Below are positions 45,366 to 55,860 of a stretch of 64,000 bases of DNA, one piece after another. The notes under the pieces were generated by a model. That model was not told the DNA's origin and searched no databases. It saw only the letters and a program-made list of their open reading frames with translations. Numbering within the stretch: the first letter of the stretch is position 1; every line of letters starts with the position of its first letter. A program made the position numbers and the translations under genes. The stretch covers positions 17,411,001 to 17,475,000 of the forward strand of contig CM065385.1 of NCBI GenBank assembly GCA_033060915.1. The letters run 5' to 3'. This stretch comes from Euryodendron excelsum. Taxonomy: Eukaryota; Streptophyta; Magnoliopsida; Ericales; Pentaphylacaceae.

Positions 45366-47059
45366 TAATTCAAGCCGGGCCGCCCTCAGGCCATTTGCAG
45401 GCCAAAACCATGGACCCATCCCATCCATCTTGGAGTCGGGGCCGGGCTGCAGACGTCGAGCCAGTTTGATGAGCTTACCTTCAATTGTTCATCAAGAAAA
45501 TCCAAATTTTCCATATTCAATTCAACTTTAGGGGTATGTGTAAATTAGTGTTTTCTTTAAGAAGGAGATGTTTCACAATTTTTTTATAAGTGAATACATG
45601 TCTTTCTTTCCATCATCCCGTAATTTGACTTACACTGTTTGCTTTGAAACACTTTTTCGAACTTAAAGTCGTCTCTCTCAAAGACAATATTTGGTTGTTA
45701 GCAATTTTGTGGCTTCAAAAACCCAAAGGTCACCAGAATTTGTTGCTCAGGGAAGTAATACTTTAATTCAGGTATCACTTGAGTATCAAGAAGATCAGTA
45801 ACAACCGAGCAATTATTTGTAACTAAACTCCCTTTTGGGTACTTCATTGTGGGTTTAAGATTTTGTCCCTTGTCTTAGTTCTTAATCACACATCCTCAGG
45901 CAGTCGAATCGATATAATCCAATAAAACAACTAAATGTTTATAGACAATACGTTAAGAAAAGGTCATTTGGATCATTCCTAAGTGCCATTAAAATTTTTT
46001 AGCAACAGATAGAAAGGGGCCATTTAGATCAAATTTTATGCATGCAATTTTATAATTTTACTGACCTTTGTTTTCGATAAATTTATTTGTCAGATTCTTA
46101 AGCATGCTGAATAAATGAATGTTATGAATATGCCTCTCCAGATTCTCAATTAAGGTATATTTATGTTGTGTTTGGAATATGGATTATAAAAAAAAAAAAA
46201 GTAAAGAAAATGATAAAAGGTGAAGAAAAAGAAAACAAAATGAAAGAGTATTTTTATTCTTTTTTTCTTAATATTTTTCTTTTTTCTTTTCTTTTTCATT
46301 AGCAAATTCTTTATCCACACACCGCCTTAATAAAACTAATTACACATTTATCATGAATTTGATGGAAAGCAACCAGGGAGGGTGTTGTCTGGTTAAGTTG
46401 ACAATGAAAAAGAGTTGTCTCTGTCTTTGATTGTCTTTATTCTCTTTTAATTTACTTATTTTTGTTGTTAATTAGTCATTGATATGTATGCTCTGTTTTT
46501 CTTTTTTCCGATTTGCTTACATTTAACTACTCTTAACGTTGCATATTCACTAGTTAAACTTGGAAAACGTGACGATAAAATTGTCCTTCCATAGCCTGGC
46601 AGACGAGTAAAATGAAAATGACGTATGAATATATAATGCAAATCTTCACCCATAGGTCTTTATAGTGCGATGAGCTTATTTTGCCATTACTAGCCTCCAT
46701 TATTCATACCATGAAAAAGAAGCATATATGATAACAACCTTACGCGGAGGAATATTCGTGATGATCTGTAATTTCTTATGCCTCCTTACGATTTTTCTCA
46801 TAATGTTACATAGGCTCAAATTACAAAGCACGAAATGGTTTGGTTTACAGGAATTAAATGACTAGATATGTGTGTATATTAGCTAAAACATAGATAACCA
46901 TTATATATTCTATGAATGGAAAAGTTACCCAAGCCTTTACCTTCACTAATGAGATTTTGCTTCTGCTATCCCTTCATTGAATGTTACATAGTTCTCCTCG
47001 CTTGGTTCCCTTGGGAGAGCAGGAAATTTCGGACAAAGAAAATGACTCCTTTGTCATTC
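45366..47059. other. Low-copy region upstream of the citrate-binding-like locus
   Basis: No gene is supported. There is a short GC-rich patch (45365-45460, with GGGCCGGGC), then AT-rich sequence. At 46190-46305 a purine-rich run faces a pyrimidine-rich run and could fold back; it is possibly a small MITE starting near GTGTTTGGAAT (46160), but no clean terminal repeats are seen. The last few hundred bases are probably the 5' flank of the decayed gene at 47107. Confidence 0.4.
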
Positions 47060-47106
47060 CCCCTTCTATATATATAGATGAAACAAGCAGAGTGTGTCAT
47101 TCATAC
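47060..47106 (+). promoter_or_regulatory. Probable core promoter of the citrate-binding-like gene
   Basis: CTATATATATAGATG gives a TATA box near 47066-47076, about 33 bases before the ATG at 47107-47109. No retroelement sequence is recognised here. It belongs to the pre-insertion locus now split by element H. Confidence 0.5.
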
Positions 47107-47178
47107 ATGCAAAGATCCTCTTATTCATAGTACCTCACAAAAATTACTTCTTTTCCCTCAATTCTTCTGTACTTTATC
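47107..47178 (+). pseudogene. Citrate-binding-protein-like gene, 5' piece (start of signal peptide)
   Basis: From the ATG at 47107 the frame runs 24 codons to the exact edge of element H, with a TAG at 47128-47130 (codon 8). The last residues before H are hydrophobic (SILLYFI). With element H and one TTATC copy removed, they continue in phase into LLQLTLYQAVAS at 58685. Together they form a secretory signal peptide followed by the mature N-terminus. The in-frame TAG, the insertion and downstream frameshifts make it a pseudogene. Confidence 0.7.
47174..47178. repeat. Target-site duplication TTATC, left of element H
   Basis: TTATC precedes TGTCACGCTCC at 47179 and is repeated at 58680-58684 directly after ATCATCACA. 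Confidence 0.93.
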
Positions 47179-48925
47179 TGTCACGCTCCAAATTTTGTAA
47201 AAGCCGAGTTTTAAGAAATAAAAGGTATAGCATAGAAAAGTTAAAGTCAAAATTAGGATCTATAATAGATTTTAGTCAAAATAAGTTTTGAAATTCATTT
47301 TAAAGACAGTTTTTATTTTGAAAATTTCTAGAACAAAATTGCATTGGTCCATTTGTGTTTTGAATAAATTCAGTTTAATAAAACCTGTTTAAAACCTATT
47401 TTAGAAAGAATATCAAGTGTTAAATATTCAAACTCTAATAATACATGCTATTCTCCAATCCAATAATTCTATATCAACAAATATATCCTCCAAACCAAAT
47501 TACAAGTAGGACTAAGTCATGGCAAACTACCAACACAAATTAAGCTGCCGAATGAAACAAAAAAAATAATAATACTACAACCATCCAATTGAAATTCAAA
47601 ATAAAAATAGAGTTATAACTTAACTTAAAAGTAAGATAACTAGAACCAATTGATACAACAAGATGTAGTCAAAATATAAAATAGACCTCTAATGTTCTAA
47701 TCCCGGTTCTCAAGTCTGCTGCTCGAAAGCCCACCTGCAACTGTTAGAGGGTGAGCATTTCTACGGTTCAAGTAGAAGGTTATGCTATCAAGCTAATAAA
47801 GATGAGGCGATATATGCAAGTATACAGATAAGGATGTATGAAAGTAAAGAAACCCGATGCCAAATGATATGGTTCAAGCACAGAAATGAACTAGAGAAAT
47901 ACATATCAAACACTTATAATCTCAATCCACAAACAATCCAGTCACTAGTCTTAATAAGCTCAAGTTAATCTGATAAAACCAAAACTAAAATGACAACTGA
48001 ATTAAATAAATAAAAAAAATACCAAGACTCTCCCAAGCCCCATTCTAATATAAGTGCAAATATGCAACTGACCGTACTAAGTAGTGGATACCAGTTCACC
48101 AATAACTTCATCCGCACTTTATGGGCCATCATCCAAAGGACGTATACATTCCGAGTAATTTCGCATTTTATGAGCAGCACCTAAAGAACGCATGCATCCC
48201 AAGTAATTCCGCATTTTAATCAAATCCATAATATAATAACTTCTAATTACCTAACATAATATTTTTCATACTCCATAATAAAACCAAAAGCATACAAGCA
48301 TTTTAATAATCCATTTTATGGCCACTTAGTATTATGTCAAGTAGTAAAAATTATCCAATTAGTTCATTTAAATTAACCCACCATAGGCATATTCACATAA
48401 TTATGAATCACACAAATATTGAACTAATTTCAAAATTTAACTATTGTATGGCAAAACCCCTAATTTAATCAAATAGGTAAACATGGTAAAACCCTAGATT
48501 TTCATTCAAATATTCAATAATCCACAAGGCATCAATTAATTAACACGTAATGTTAAACATAGCAAGAATTAACTAAGAAAGCTATGAAATTAAATAATAA
48601 TTAACTTTCAAATTTATGTAAAATCTAAAAATTTACATAAAAATCCTATAGGCATGATTTCTACCCCAACAACATGAATAACTCAAAACTATTAACCCAA
48701 TAGCAAAACTGACATGTAACCCCCATGCCTCTTGAAGATTGAACCTAGGTTAAGACCTTGACTTTGCTGGAACCACGAAATGAAACCACCACTGTGAAGC
48801 CCTTGTCAAGAGGAACACAAAACTGTTAAGTAGTATTAAAATCTTGTTCTAAGGAAAAAAAAATAAAGGATGAAGGGAAGAAGAAGAAAAGAAAAGAGAG
48901 AGAGAGTTGGTCGGCTGGGTCATTG

Positions 48926-48970
<45 letters not shown>

Positions 48971-49083
48971 TGGGTTTGATATTTTAAACAAATTGTTGTA
49001 TAATAACCAAAAGCCCCCACAGTTTTCATAAAATTTCAAAAAAAACCCCACCTTCTATTTAACTTTTTGACCGGATCATCACA
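47179..49083 (-). repeat. 3' LTR of element H (1905 bp)
   Basis: On the minus strand it starts TGTGATGATCCGGTC (49083) and ends GGAGCGTGACA (47179). It is flanked upstream by the polypurine tract and downstream by the TTATC duplication. It contains a GA/CT microsatellite at 48928-48967. Confidence 0.9.
48928..48967 (+). repeat. (GA)n microsatellite
   Basis: About twenty uninterrupted AG/GA dinucleotides follow a shorter GAGAGA run at 48896-48906. The corresponding part of the other H LTR (near 58670) lacks it, so it expanded, or the region was lost, after insertion. Confidence 0.95.
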
Positions 49084-49100
49084 TCCTCCCCAACTAAGCA
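49084..49100 (-). other. Polypurine tract of element H
   Basis: On the minus strand GCTTAGTTGGGGAGGA directly precedes the LTR start TGTGATGATCC. It follows the GTTTCGAGGATGAAACT segment that usually sits at the 3' end of chromoviral pol. Confidence 0.85.
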
Positions 49101-49935
49101 TATAGTTTCATCCTCGAAACTCATAAATATACCTAACCGGTAAACAGCTCAAGATATTGGGCATACAACTCGAACACCCACTCCCATATCACCTTCGCCT
49201 AAGGGATAGTCTTACCCTGAAGAACCAACTTCCTAGAGTCAACAATCTGTACTTGATGCTACTCAAATGAAATACCTCTAGCTCCAAGCTGACCAATCTA
49301 ACACATGTGAAGGATCCGACTTGTGCTTTCTCAACATCAAGACGTTGAAAATATCGTGCACCCTCGAAAACTGTAGAGGCAACACCAATTGATATGCAAC
49401 AACTTGACTCTCGCAAGAATCTGAAAGGCCCAATGTAAGCGGCGATAACTTCCCAGTCTGTCCAAATCTCCTCAAACCTTTCTATGAAGAAACTTTTAGA
49501 AACACATTATCACCCGCTTCGAACTCTAAAGGTCATCTCCGCTGATCTGCTTAACCCTTCTGACGACTTTGAGTTGTCAATATTTACTATCAAATCACTT
49601 TATCCTCAATCGTTTCCTGAATCCAATTTGATCCCATTCCAACTTAATCACTCGACTCAGTTCAACAAACCAATGACCTACACGGTGGACCATACAAAGC
49701 CTCAAAAGGTGTCATCCCAATGTTCGACTAATAGCCGTTGTTGTAAGCAAACTCTGCTAAAGGTAAGTGATTCTCCTAGCTACCTCGAAAGTCAAGTACA
49801 CAAGCTTATAACATGTCCTCCAAGATCTGCATCGTCTGCACCGCCTGCCTACCTGATTGAACTAGACACCTCGCAACATAACCACATAAAATACAAATAC
49901 CTCAATGAGAACTCAACAAAGACCCAAGACCATTA
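49101..49935 (-). pseudogene. Integrase C-terminus and chromodomain remnant of element H
   Basis: Minus strand. From about 49860 the reading shows QTMQILEDML, then LPLAEFAYNNGY, GMTPFEALYGPPCR, an FEAGDNVFLKVS segment, RRFGQTGKLSP, LSRVHD-like FSRVHDIFNVLMLRKH and DPSHVLDW. These are consecutive landmarks of the Ty3/gypsy integrase C-terminal region, including the GKLSPR...GPF block. A further QIVDSRKLVLQGKTIP and VIWEW stretch matches the chromodomain that follows. There are several stops and at least two frameshifts, so no product is expected. The upstream catalytic core is missing. Confidence 0.85.
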
Positions 49936-51841
49936 GCCAGAAATCTAAGGACCCTTCCAAGCTCTTTACATGACTCAATAGTTCAAGTCCCATGACCCAT
50001 CAATGATCACCACACCCACCTGCAGCACCATCTACATGTTGAAACTCAACTACTGGAAAGGAAAAAGGGGATAATGAAATAAGGACCAAGAGCACCAAAC
50101 TACCTTTTGGGACCAATTCCTTAGCCATTAGCAACCAGGAAATAGAGTGCAAGTTCATACCCATCTATTGCATAGCCACCATAAGAGTATTGAGACAAAC
50201 CCGACGATCCTCTAATGTAAAACAGAACTACATATACGCTTTAGACCTGAAAGCAAGATAACAAACCAAAACCCCATGAACAACCAAGATCACCTCCATG
50301 CACTATAGCCAGAACTAGAACGCTTTCACAGCAAGCCATATTTTATTCGTTCACATGAATGTCAACAACAGAACCCCTCATGTTAAGGCTCAACATTACT
50401 AACATTTCAACTCAGTCCAGTATATACATGTCATCTCAAATATGTTAGAGGATTCACCCAATAGATCTATAGTTAACCCAAGAGCATCTAACTAAAATGA
50501 CACAGCACACCGAGCTACAAACCTTCCTACTCTCATGTATCCACAAACTCATAATACTCATCCCCATTCAAACATTGAATTCCCTTACTGATTCCAACCC
50601 CCAATATGACACAGTAATACTATTTCAACTGACCCATTCAACTAAAGCACCATATGTTTTGCCAGTCTCTAGAATGTAACTTTAATTTATTTTGTAGCTG
50701 CCACTTGTCATTAGAAAGTGAATATAATGATGCAATGGCAAATAATATAATGATGTAATGACAGTAATATAGTGATGACAAGTATTATGAACATGCATGT
50801 ATGACACCTTACTCTAACCAATTAGAACACGACTATAACACATAACAATAATATACATAAATGACATTTAAAATGATCATGCATGCATTATACCTGTACC
50901 ATCCTACCTGAGTGGCCCAAAACATTACGTGTCTAAATTTGTACTCTTTACCACAAAAGATCTCACTGATGATGTTATTGTTTTCAGTCTAGCCCAATAC
51001 CTTAAAATCCCTCTGACCAGAAAGATCTATCTGTCCCAACGTATATTGTCTATTGTCTCACTATTTCAACTCAATCCTGATTTAGTCCACCCCAATGGTA
51101 CATAAACGATAACTCACTAACAGAATCCCCTCAAAATCCTTGACGTTATTTCAATTGCTCAAATACCTTAGTCTCTTTCACAAGTTGCCCATTTACATCC
51201 AGTTGACATCTCGTCGCATGACAACCATTTGAAGTACTAATCCCTATCTAAATCATGTGTCATATACATATAAACTCAACTACGCTTATTTCATTACTAT
51301 CCTGATTACTTATTCACAATCCATGAACACATATTTCATCATTTGAATTCAACTCCTCGTGTAACTTCTATGTTTCGAACACAAACTCACACAAAACAAA
51401 CATTCACCATACAGATGTGCATCACAAGCACTTGTAAAGTCAACATGTTTTAACAAAACAAATATCCAAACCAAGTAGTCACATTTTAGCAAGCATAATC
51501 CCATATAACCCTTATCCCAAGTAGTTATCTCATGCTAGACTAACTGTGCCATCACATTCCCAACACATATCATAAGACAAGTATGTCATACCAAGCAACC
51601 ATTAAAGCATCCAATCATGCTATTATGTTATCCAAGTACATTACATATATTATAATCAACCACGTATGAAAATCTCATAAACACGTCCCAAACAATAATC
51701 CAAATCAAACCCATGCTCATGATCTTTACAACATGTAAACCAAACCTTCAGTACAACATATAACATATGTTATACAACCAACATGCATATGCAAGCCCAA
51801 ATTTGAGGCAAGGCCTCTCCCACGGTAACTCGGTTTTCGAA
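49936..51841. other. Interior of element H without recognisable domains
   Basis: Between the integrase remnant and the primer site no reverse transcriptase, protease or Gag motif is visible on either strand. Frames longer than 60 codons have no recognisable content. The 50690-50800 part has short ATAATGATG-like repeats. It presumably holds decayed pol/gag and leader sequence joined by deletions. Confidence 0.4.
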
Positions 51842-51859
51842 CCCAATGCTTTGATACCA
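51842..51859 (-). other. Primer-binding site of element H, initiator-tRNA-Met type
   Basis: On the minus strand TGGTATCAAAGCATTGGG follows three bases after the LTR end. The consensus initiator-Met site begins TGGTATCAGAGC, so there is one change in the first twelve bases. It fixes the minus orientation of H. Confidence 0.85.
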
Positions 51860-52529
51860 AGTTATCACGCACCAATTTTTATTAAAGATAGTTTTGATTT
51901 TGAAAATTTTTGGAACAAAACTGTGTGAGTCTATTCGTATTTTAAACAAATCCAGTTTAATAAAACCTATTTAAAACATATTTTAAAAAGAATATCAAAT
52001 CTCAAAAATCCAAACTCTAACAATACATTCCATCCTCTAATCTAATAATTCTACATCAACAAATATATCCTCCAAATCAAATCACAACTTGGACTAAGTC
52101 ATGGCATATGACCAACACAAATTAAGCCTCCGAATGAAATAAAATAATAATAATAGTACAGTCATCCAATTGAAATTAAAAATAAAGATAGAGATATAAC
52201 TTAACTTAAAAGTAAGATAACCAAAACAATTTGATACAACAAGATGGGGTCAAAATATAAAATGAACCCCCAATCTTCTAATCCCAGTCCTCAAGTCTGT
52301 TGCCCGAAGGCCCTCATACAACTGTTGTAGGGTAAACATTTTCATTGCTTGTAAGTACCCCATTTTTGCCCGCTCAGAAATTTTTGGCTCGACCAGATTC
52401 AATTTCAAACATCACAACACATGTGAGCCTAGCCCGACTCTTTCAAACTTCAATCCAATCAATTGGTCACTTCCCGGGCCTATAAGGCCCAATCAGCTGA
52501 AAAGACCATATTGCCCTTAGGCACTCTAA

Positions 52530-52900
52530 GCAGCTTTTGGAGGTTGGGTAGTCTCAGGAATCAATGCCATCTAGGCAGCTTTCTAAGACTGGGCAATCTC
52601 GGGAGCCAATGCCATCCAAGTAGTTTTCTGAGATCGGGTGATCTCAAGGACCAACACCTTATCCAATTCCAGATGATTCACTTCTGGCGCCTGCTAGCCC
52701 GCAATGTAGAATGTCCGTCATCTGGTAGTTCTCTGAGACCAGGCAATCTCGAAGACCAATACCACCCTATAGATAACTTCTTGAGACCAAGCGATCTTAA
52801 GAACTAACACCACCCTACATGTAGCTCTCTGGGATTAGACGGTCTTAGGGACCAACACTGCACAGGTAGCTTTTTGAGACTGGGCAGTCTCGGGAACAAA
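52530..52900 (+). repeat. ~46-bp hairpin array in LTR G
   Basis: Units contain GAGACT-GGGC-AGTCTC (52876-52891), GAGATC-GGGT-GATCTC (52630-52645) and imperfect relatives (near 52587, 52734, 52776, 52834), joined by GGGACCAACACC-like spacers. The two perfect units differ by paired changes in both arms. Confidence 0.75.
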
Positions 52901-55539
52901 CACCTAGGTCTACACTAGTGCTTGCTAGCCCGACTAGGTGAAAAATGATCAAACCTGCGCCTTGGGCCTCCGGGCACGTCTTTGAGAAAGGTTAAAATCC
53001 CTTAAGATGGTAAGTCCACCCTTCCAAAATGTTCTTAGGCAATTAGGCGTACTCAATATGCCATCCTGGCCAATTACGGTCCCGTTCTGGTTAACTCTAG
53101 TCAAAATGACCGTTTTACCCCTAGAAACCCTAGCACAGTACAAATCCCACCATATAGTGAAAACATCTTCCAAGACCATCCCTAAACAGTCCAGCACGCT
53201 CAAAATGCCACTCCAATCCATCTTGACCCTTTTCGACCACTTCTGGTCAAAATGACCATTTTACACTTAGTAGCCTGAGTGCACCCCAAAACCACACCGG
53301 TTTTGGGTACCAAACTGGCAAATCCTATCATACGCCCCTATTCAATCCAATGTGAGCCCGATGACTTTAAACACTTCTAAGTCAACAAAAGTCCCTTGGA
53401 GCATCTCACAGATGCTTTGCTAGGATTGTCTTTTCCTTTCGACTCCTAGATTATAACACACTGTCAAATGACTTAAGAAATGTGTAAATTAAGAAATTCC
53501 TAAAAGCCTGTTCATAGGTCTTTTTATCAGTACGGCTCGATCGGAGAGATCGCTTCCCAAAGGCCTTGATCACTTGGTCCAAAAACTTATACTTTTGAAC
53601 ATCCACGGAGTGTATCACAGACGCTCTACAAAAGTGTGTTTTCAGGCACGCTTCTCAAAACGATATATCGCTCTTTCGAACACTTTTAGGCTTCTTAAAA
53701 ATTTTAAGTTCTTGAGAAACACTAGGAGAACATTGTGGACGTGACTGATTTTTCCAAGTCCTTCTCGGATTGCACAATTATCGGACAAAGTTTAAACGAA
53801 CATTCCCTGCAGCAAAGCGTACGCTACACGCACCCAGATTTTGATCAGATCGATCAAAGCTTTGTTTGCTCCCTAAGATTGAGTCAGTACAGAGTGTGCC
53901 ACGTGGCATTTAAACAGTGGAACAGTACTAGCACATGTAACATATGCGTAAAGGTAAAATTGCCTAGGTGCATGTATTACATGCGCCAGCCCTCTCAAAC
54001 TTGCCTACAAATACAAGCCTCCCCCTTTGTATAATCCAGGATCGAAATCAATAGCGAAGCTATGCAAAAATAGCCTCTGAACTCTGAAATTCTATATACA
54101 CCTCACCCTCCAATCACCTAAGTTAGATTCAACCCCTCCCTAGCCTATACACTCTACCTACCAAGCTTCCCATGCCGTAGAAGATCAATTTTCAGCCCCT
54201 TCAAGCCTCTCTAAGGCTATTCAAGTTCAAGACAAAGCATTCATAGAAGGTTGAAAGTGATTTAAAGGCAAAAGTTGGTATTCTCTTTATATTTTTTTTC
54301 CATTCCCACTCTTCTCTTTTCCCTTTTAGCTTACTTAGGCAATTATCTATTTTAAACCCCCATCTTCTACCCCTCCCCCCTTCTTGCATGCTTGAAATAA
54401 GTGAGCTCCTAGTTCATGCCTAGAGGAAAGCTTATGAGAGCTACCGTGTAGGGGGATCTCTCACTAGCCTATTTTAAGATGGCATGGGCTTGGACCAGCT
54501 TGTAATGTGGTGTGACTTATAGCCTTGTATGATTTCATGACTCCCTTTACATATGGTTACCATATTCATATATTGCTTGCTTAGCCCCATTTTCATGTTC
54601 ATCATCAGTTTTCAAAGCCCTCACTATCTCATTTCTATATCTTTTCCAAATTTCATATTCAAGTGTTTTCCTAAAACAAGGTTCTAAGAATTGGTTCATT
54701 GAAGCCTAGGTCAATTTTTATATCTTAGAAACCCCCCCCCCCCCCTCTCTCTTTAAGCCCCTTGACTTCATTTTGCACCCTTGTATTTCTTTACATTTCA
54801 TATGGCATAAAATTGGTTTTCAATCTCTTCTCTTCTATATTGATTTTGTAGAATCCACTCTTTTGAACCTTGTGGTTGAAATGGTCCCTTAGAACCCTCT
54901 CTTGAGTGGTTTTTCCATTATCTTGACCATATGAACTCTGGTTCATTAGAATTGGTTTCTACACCCCAAAAAATGGTTTTCAAAACAACCTCCTTCAAGA
55001 ATGATTCTCAAAATTTCACTCTCTTTAATTTGCATAAAAATGATTTCTCAAAACTACCATTTTCATCTTTATTTTTAGAAGTTTTGCTATCTTGAATATT
55101 GTGGTTTGAATGATCTCATGGAGTCCTCTTAGGAGTCGTTTCCTTCAAATCAACCATATGAGCCCTTATTCATTAGAGTGGTTTTTAAAATCTCAAAACT
55201 AGTTTTCCAAAACCCCTTTTTCAAAAATAATTTTCAAAGGTTCATTCTCTTTAATTTCTCAATCAAAGAAGTATTCAAAATTATCTATTCAATATTAATT
55301 TTCACAAGTTTTACTCTCTTGAGTTAGTGGTTGAAATGGTTCCAAGACAACCCTCTCTTGAGTGGTTTTCAAATACCAACCATATGAACCCAACACTCAC
55401 TTGAGTGGTTTTCATAAAATGGTTTTCAAAACATACTTTCAAGTTTCATGCATAAAACTAGCTTTCCAAAACCACTAGGCCCAAACCCTATTTCAAAATC
55501 ACCTTTTCAAAACCATCTTTCACCCATAGGTTAACTTGA

Positions 55540-55860
55540 CCCTAATTGTCGAACCCTAGGTTAACCTAACCTAAGTTAGTTAACCCTAGGTCACCTTAAA
55601 CCTAAGTTAACCTAACTTAAGTTAGTTGACCCTAGGTCACCTTAACTCTAGGTCAACTTAACCCAAGTTAGTTAATCCTAGGTCACCTTAACCTTAGGTT
55701 AACCTATCTCTAGTTAATAAACCCTAGGTCGATCCAACCCTAATCCAACCTAACCTTAGTTGTCCAACTCTAGGTTAAAGCAACCCAAGTTAGTTAACCC
55801 TAGGTCCACCTAACCTGTGTTAGTAAACTTCAAGGCTCCAATTCAAAGAGCCCTTTTTAG
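55540..55860 (+). repeat. ~46-bp repeat of GTTAACC / CCTAGGTCACC words in LTR G
   Basis: CCCTAGGTCACCTTAA recurs at 55585, 55631 and 55677, period 45-47, with related units to 55860. Units mix AAGTTAGTTAACC and CCTAGG palindromic words. It is not a telomere repeat (no CCCTAAA series). Confidence 0.75.

Noticed and set aside
46155..46330. MITE with terminal inverted repeats
   Set aside because: Only a purine/pyrimidine fold-back is evident. The candidate ends match poorly and no target duplication was found.
52463..52807. 114-codon open frame at the start of LTR G
   Set aside because: Its repeated SFLRxGDLxxQ pattern follows the 46-bp hairpin array, so it is a by-product of the repeat.
55540..55860. 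Interstitial telomere repeat
   Set aside because: The words are GTTAACC, CCTAGGTCACC and similar with a ~46-bp period. The plant telomere unit CCCTAAA does not form a series.
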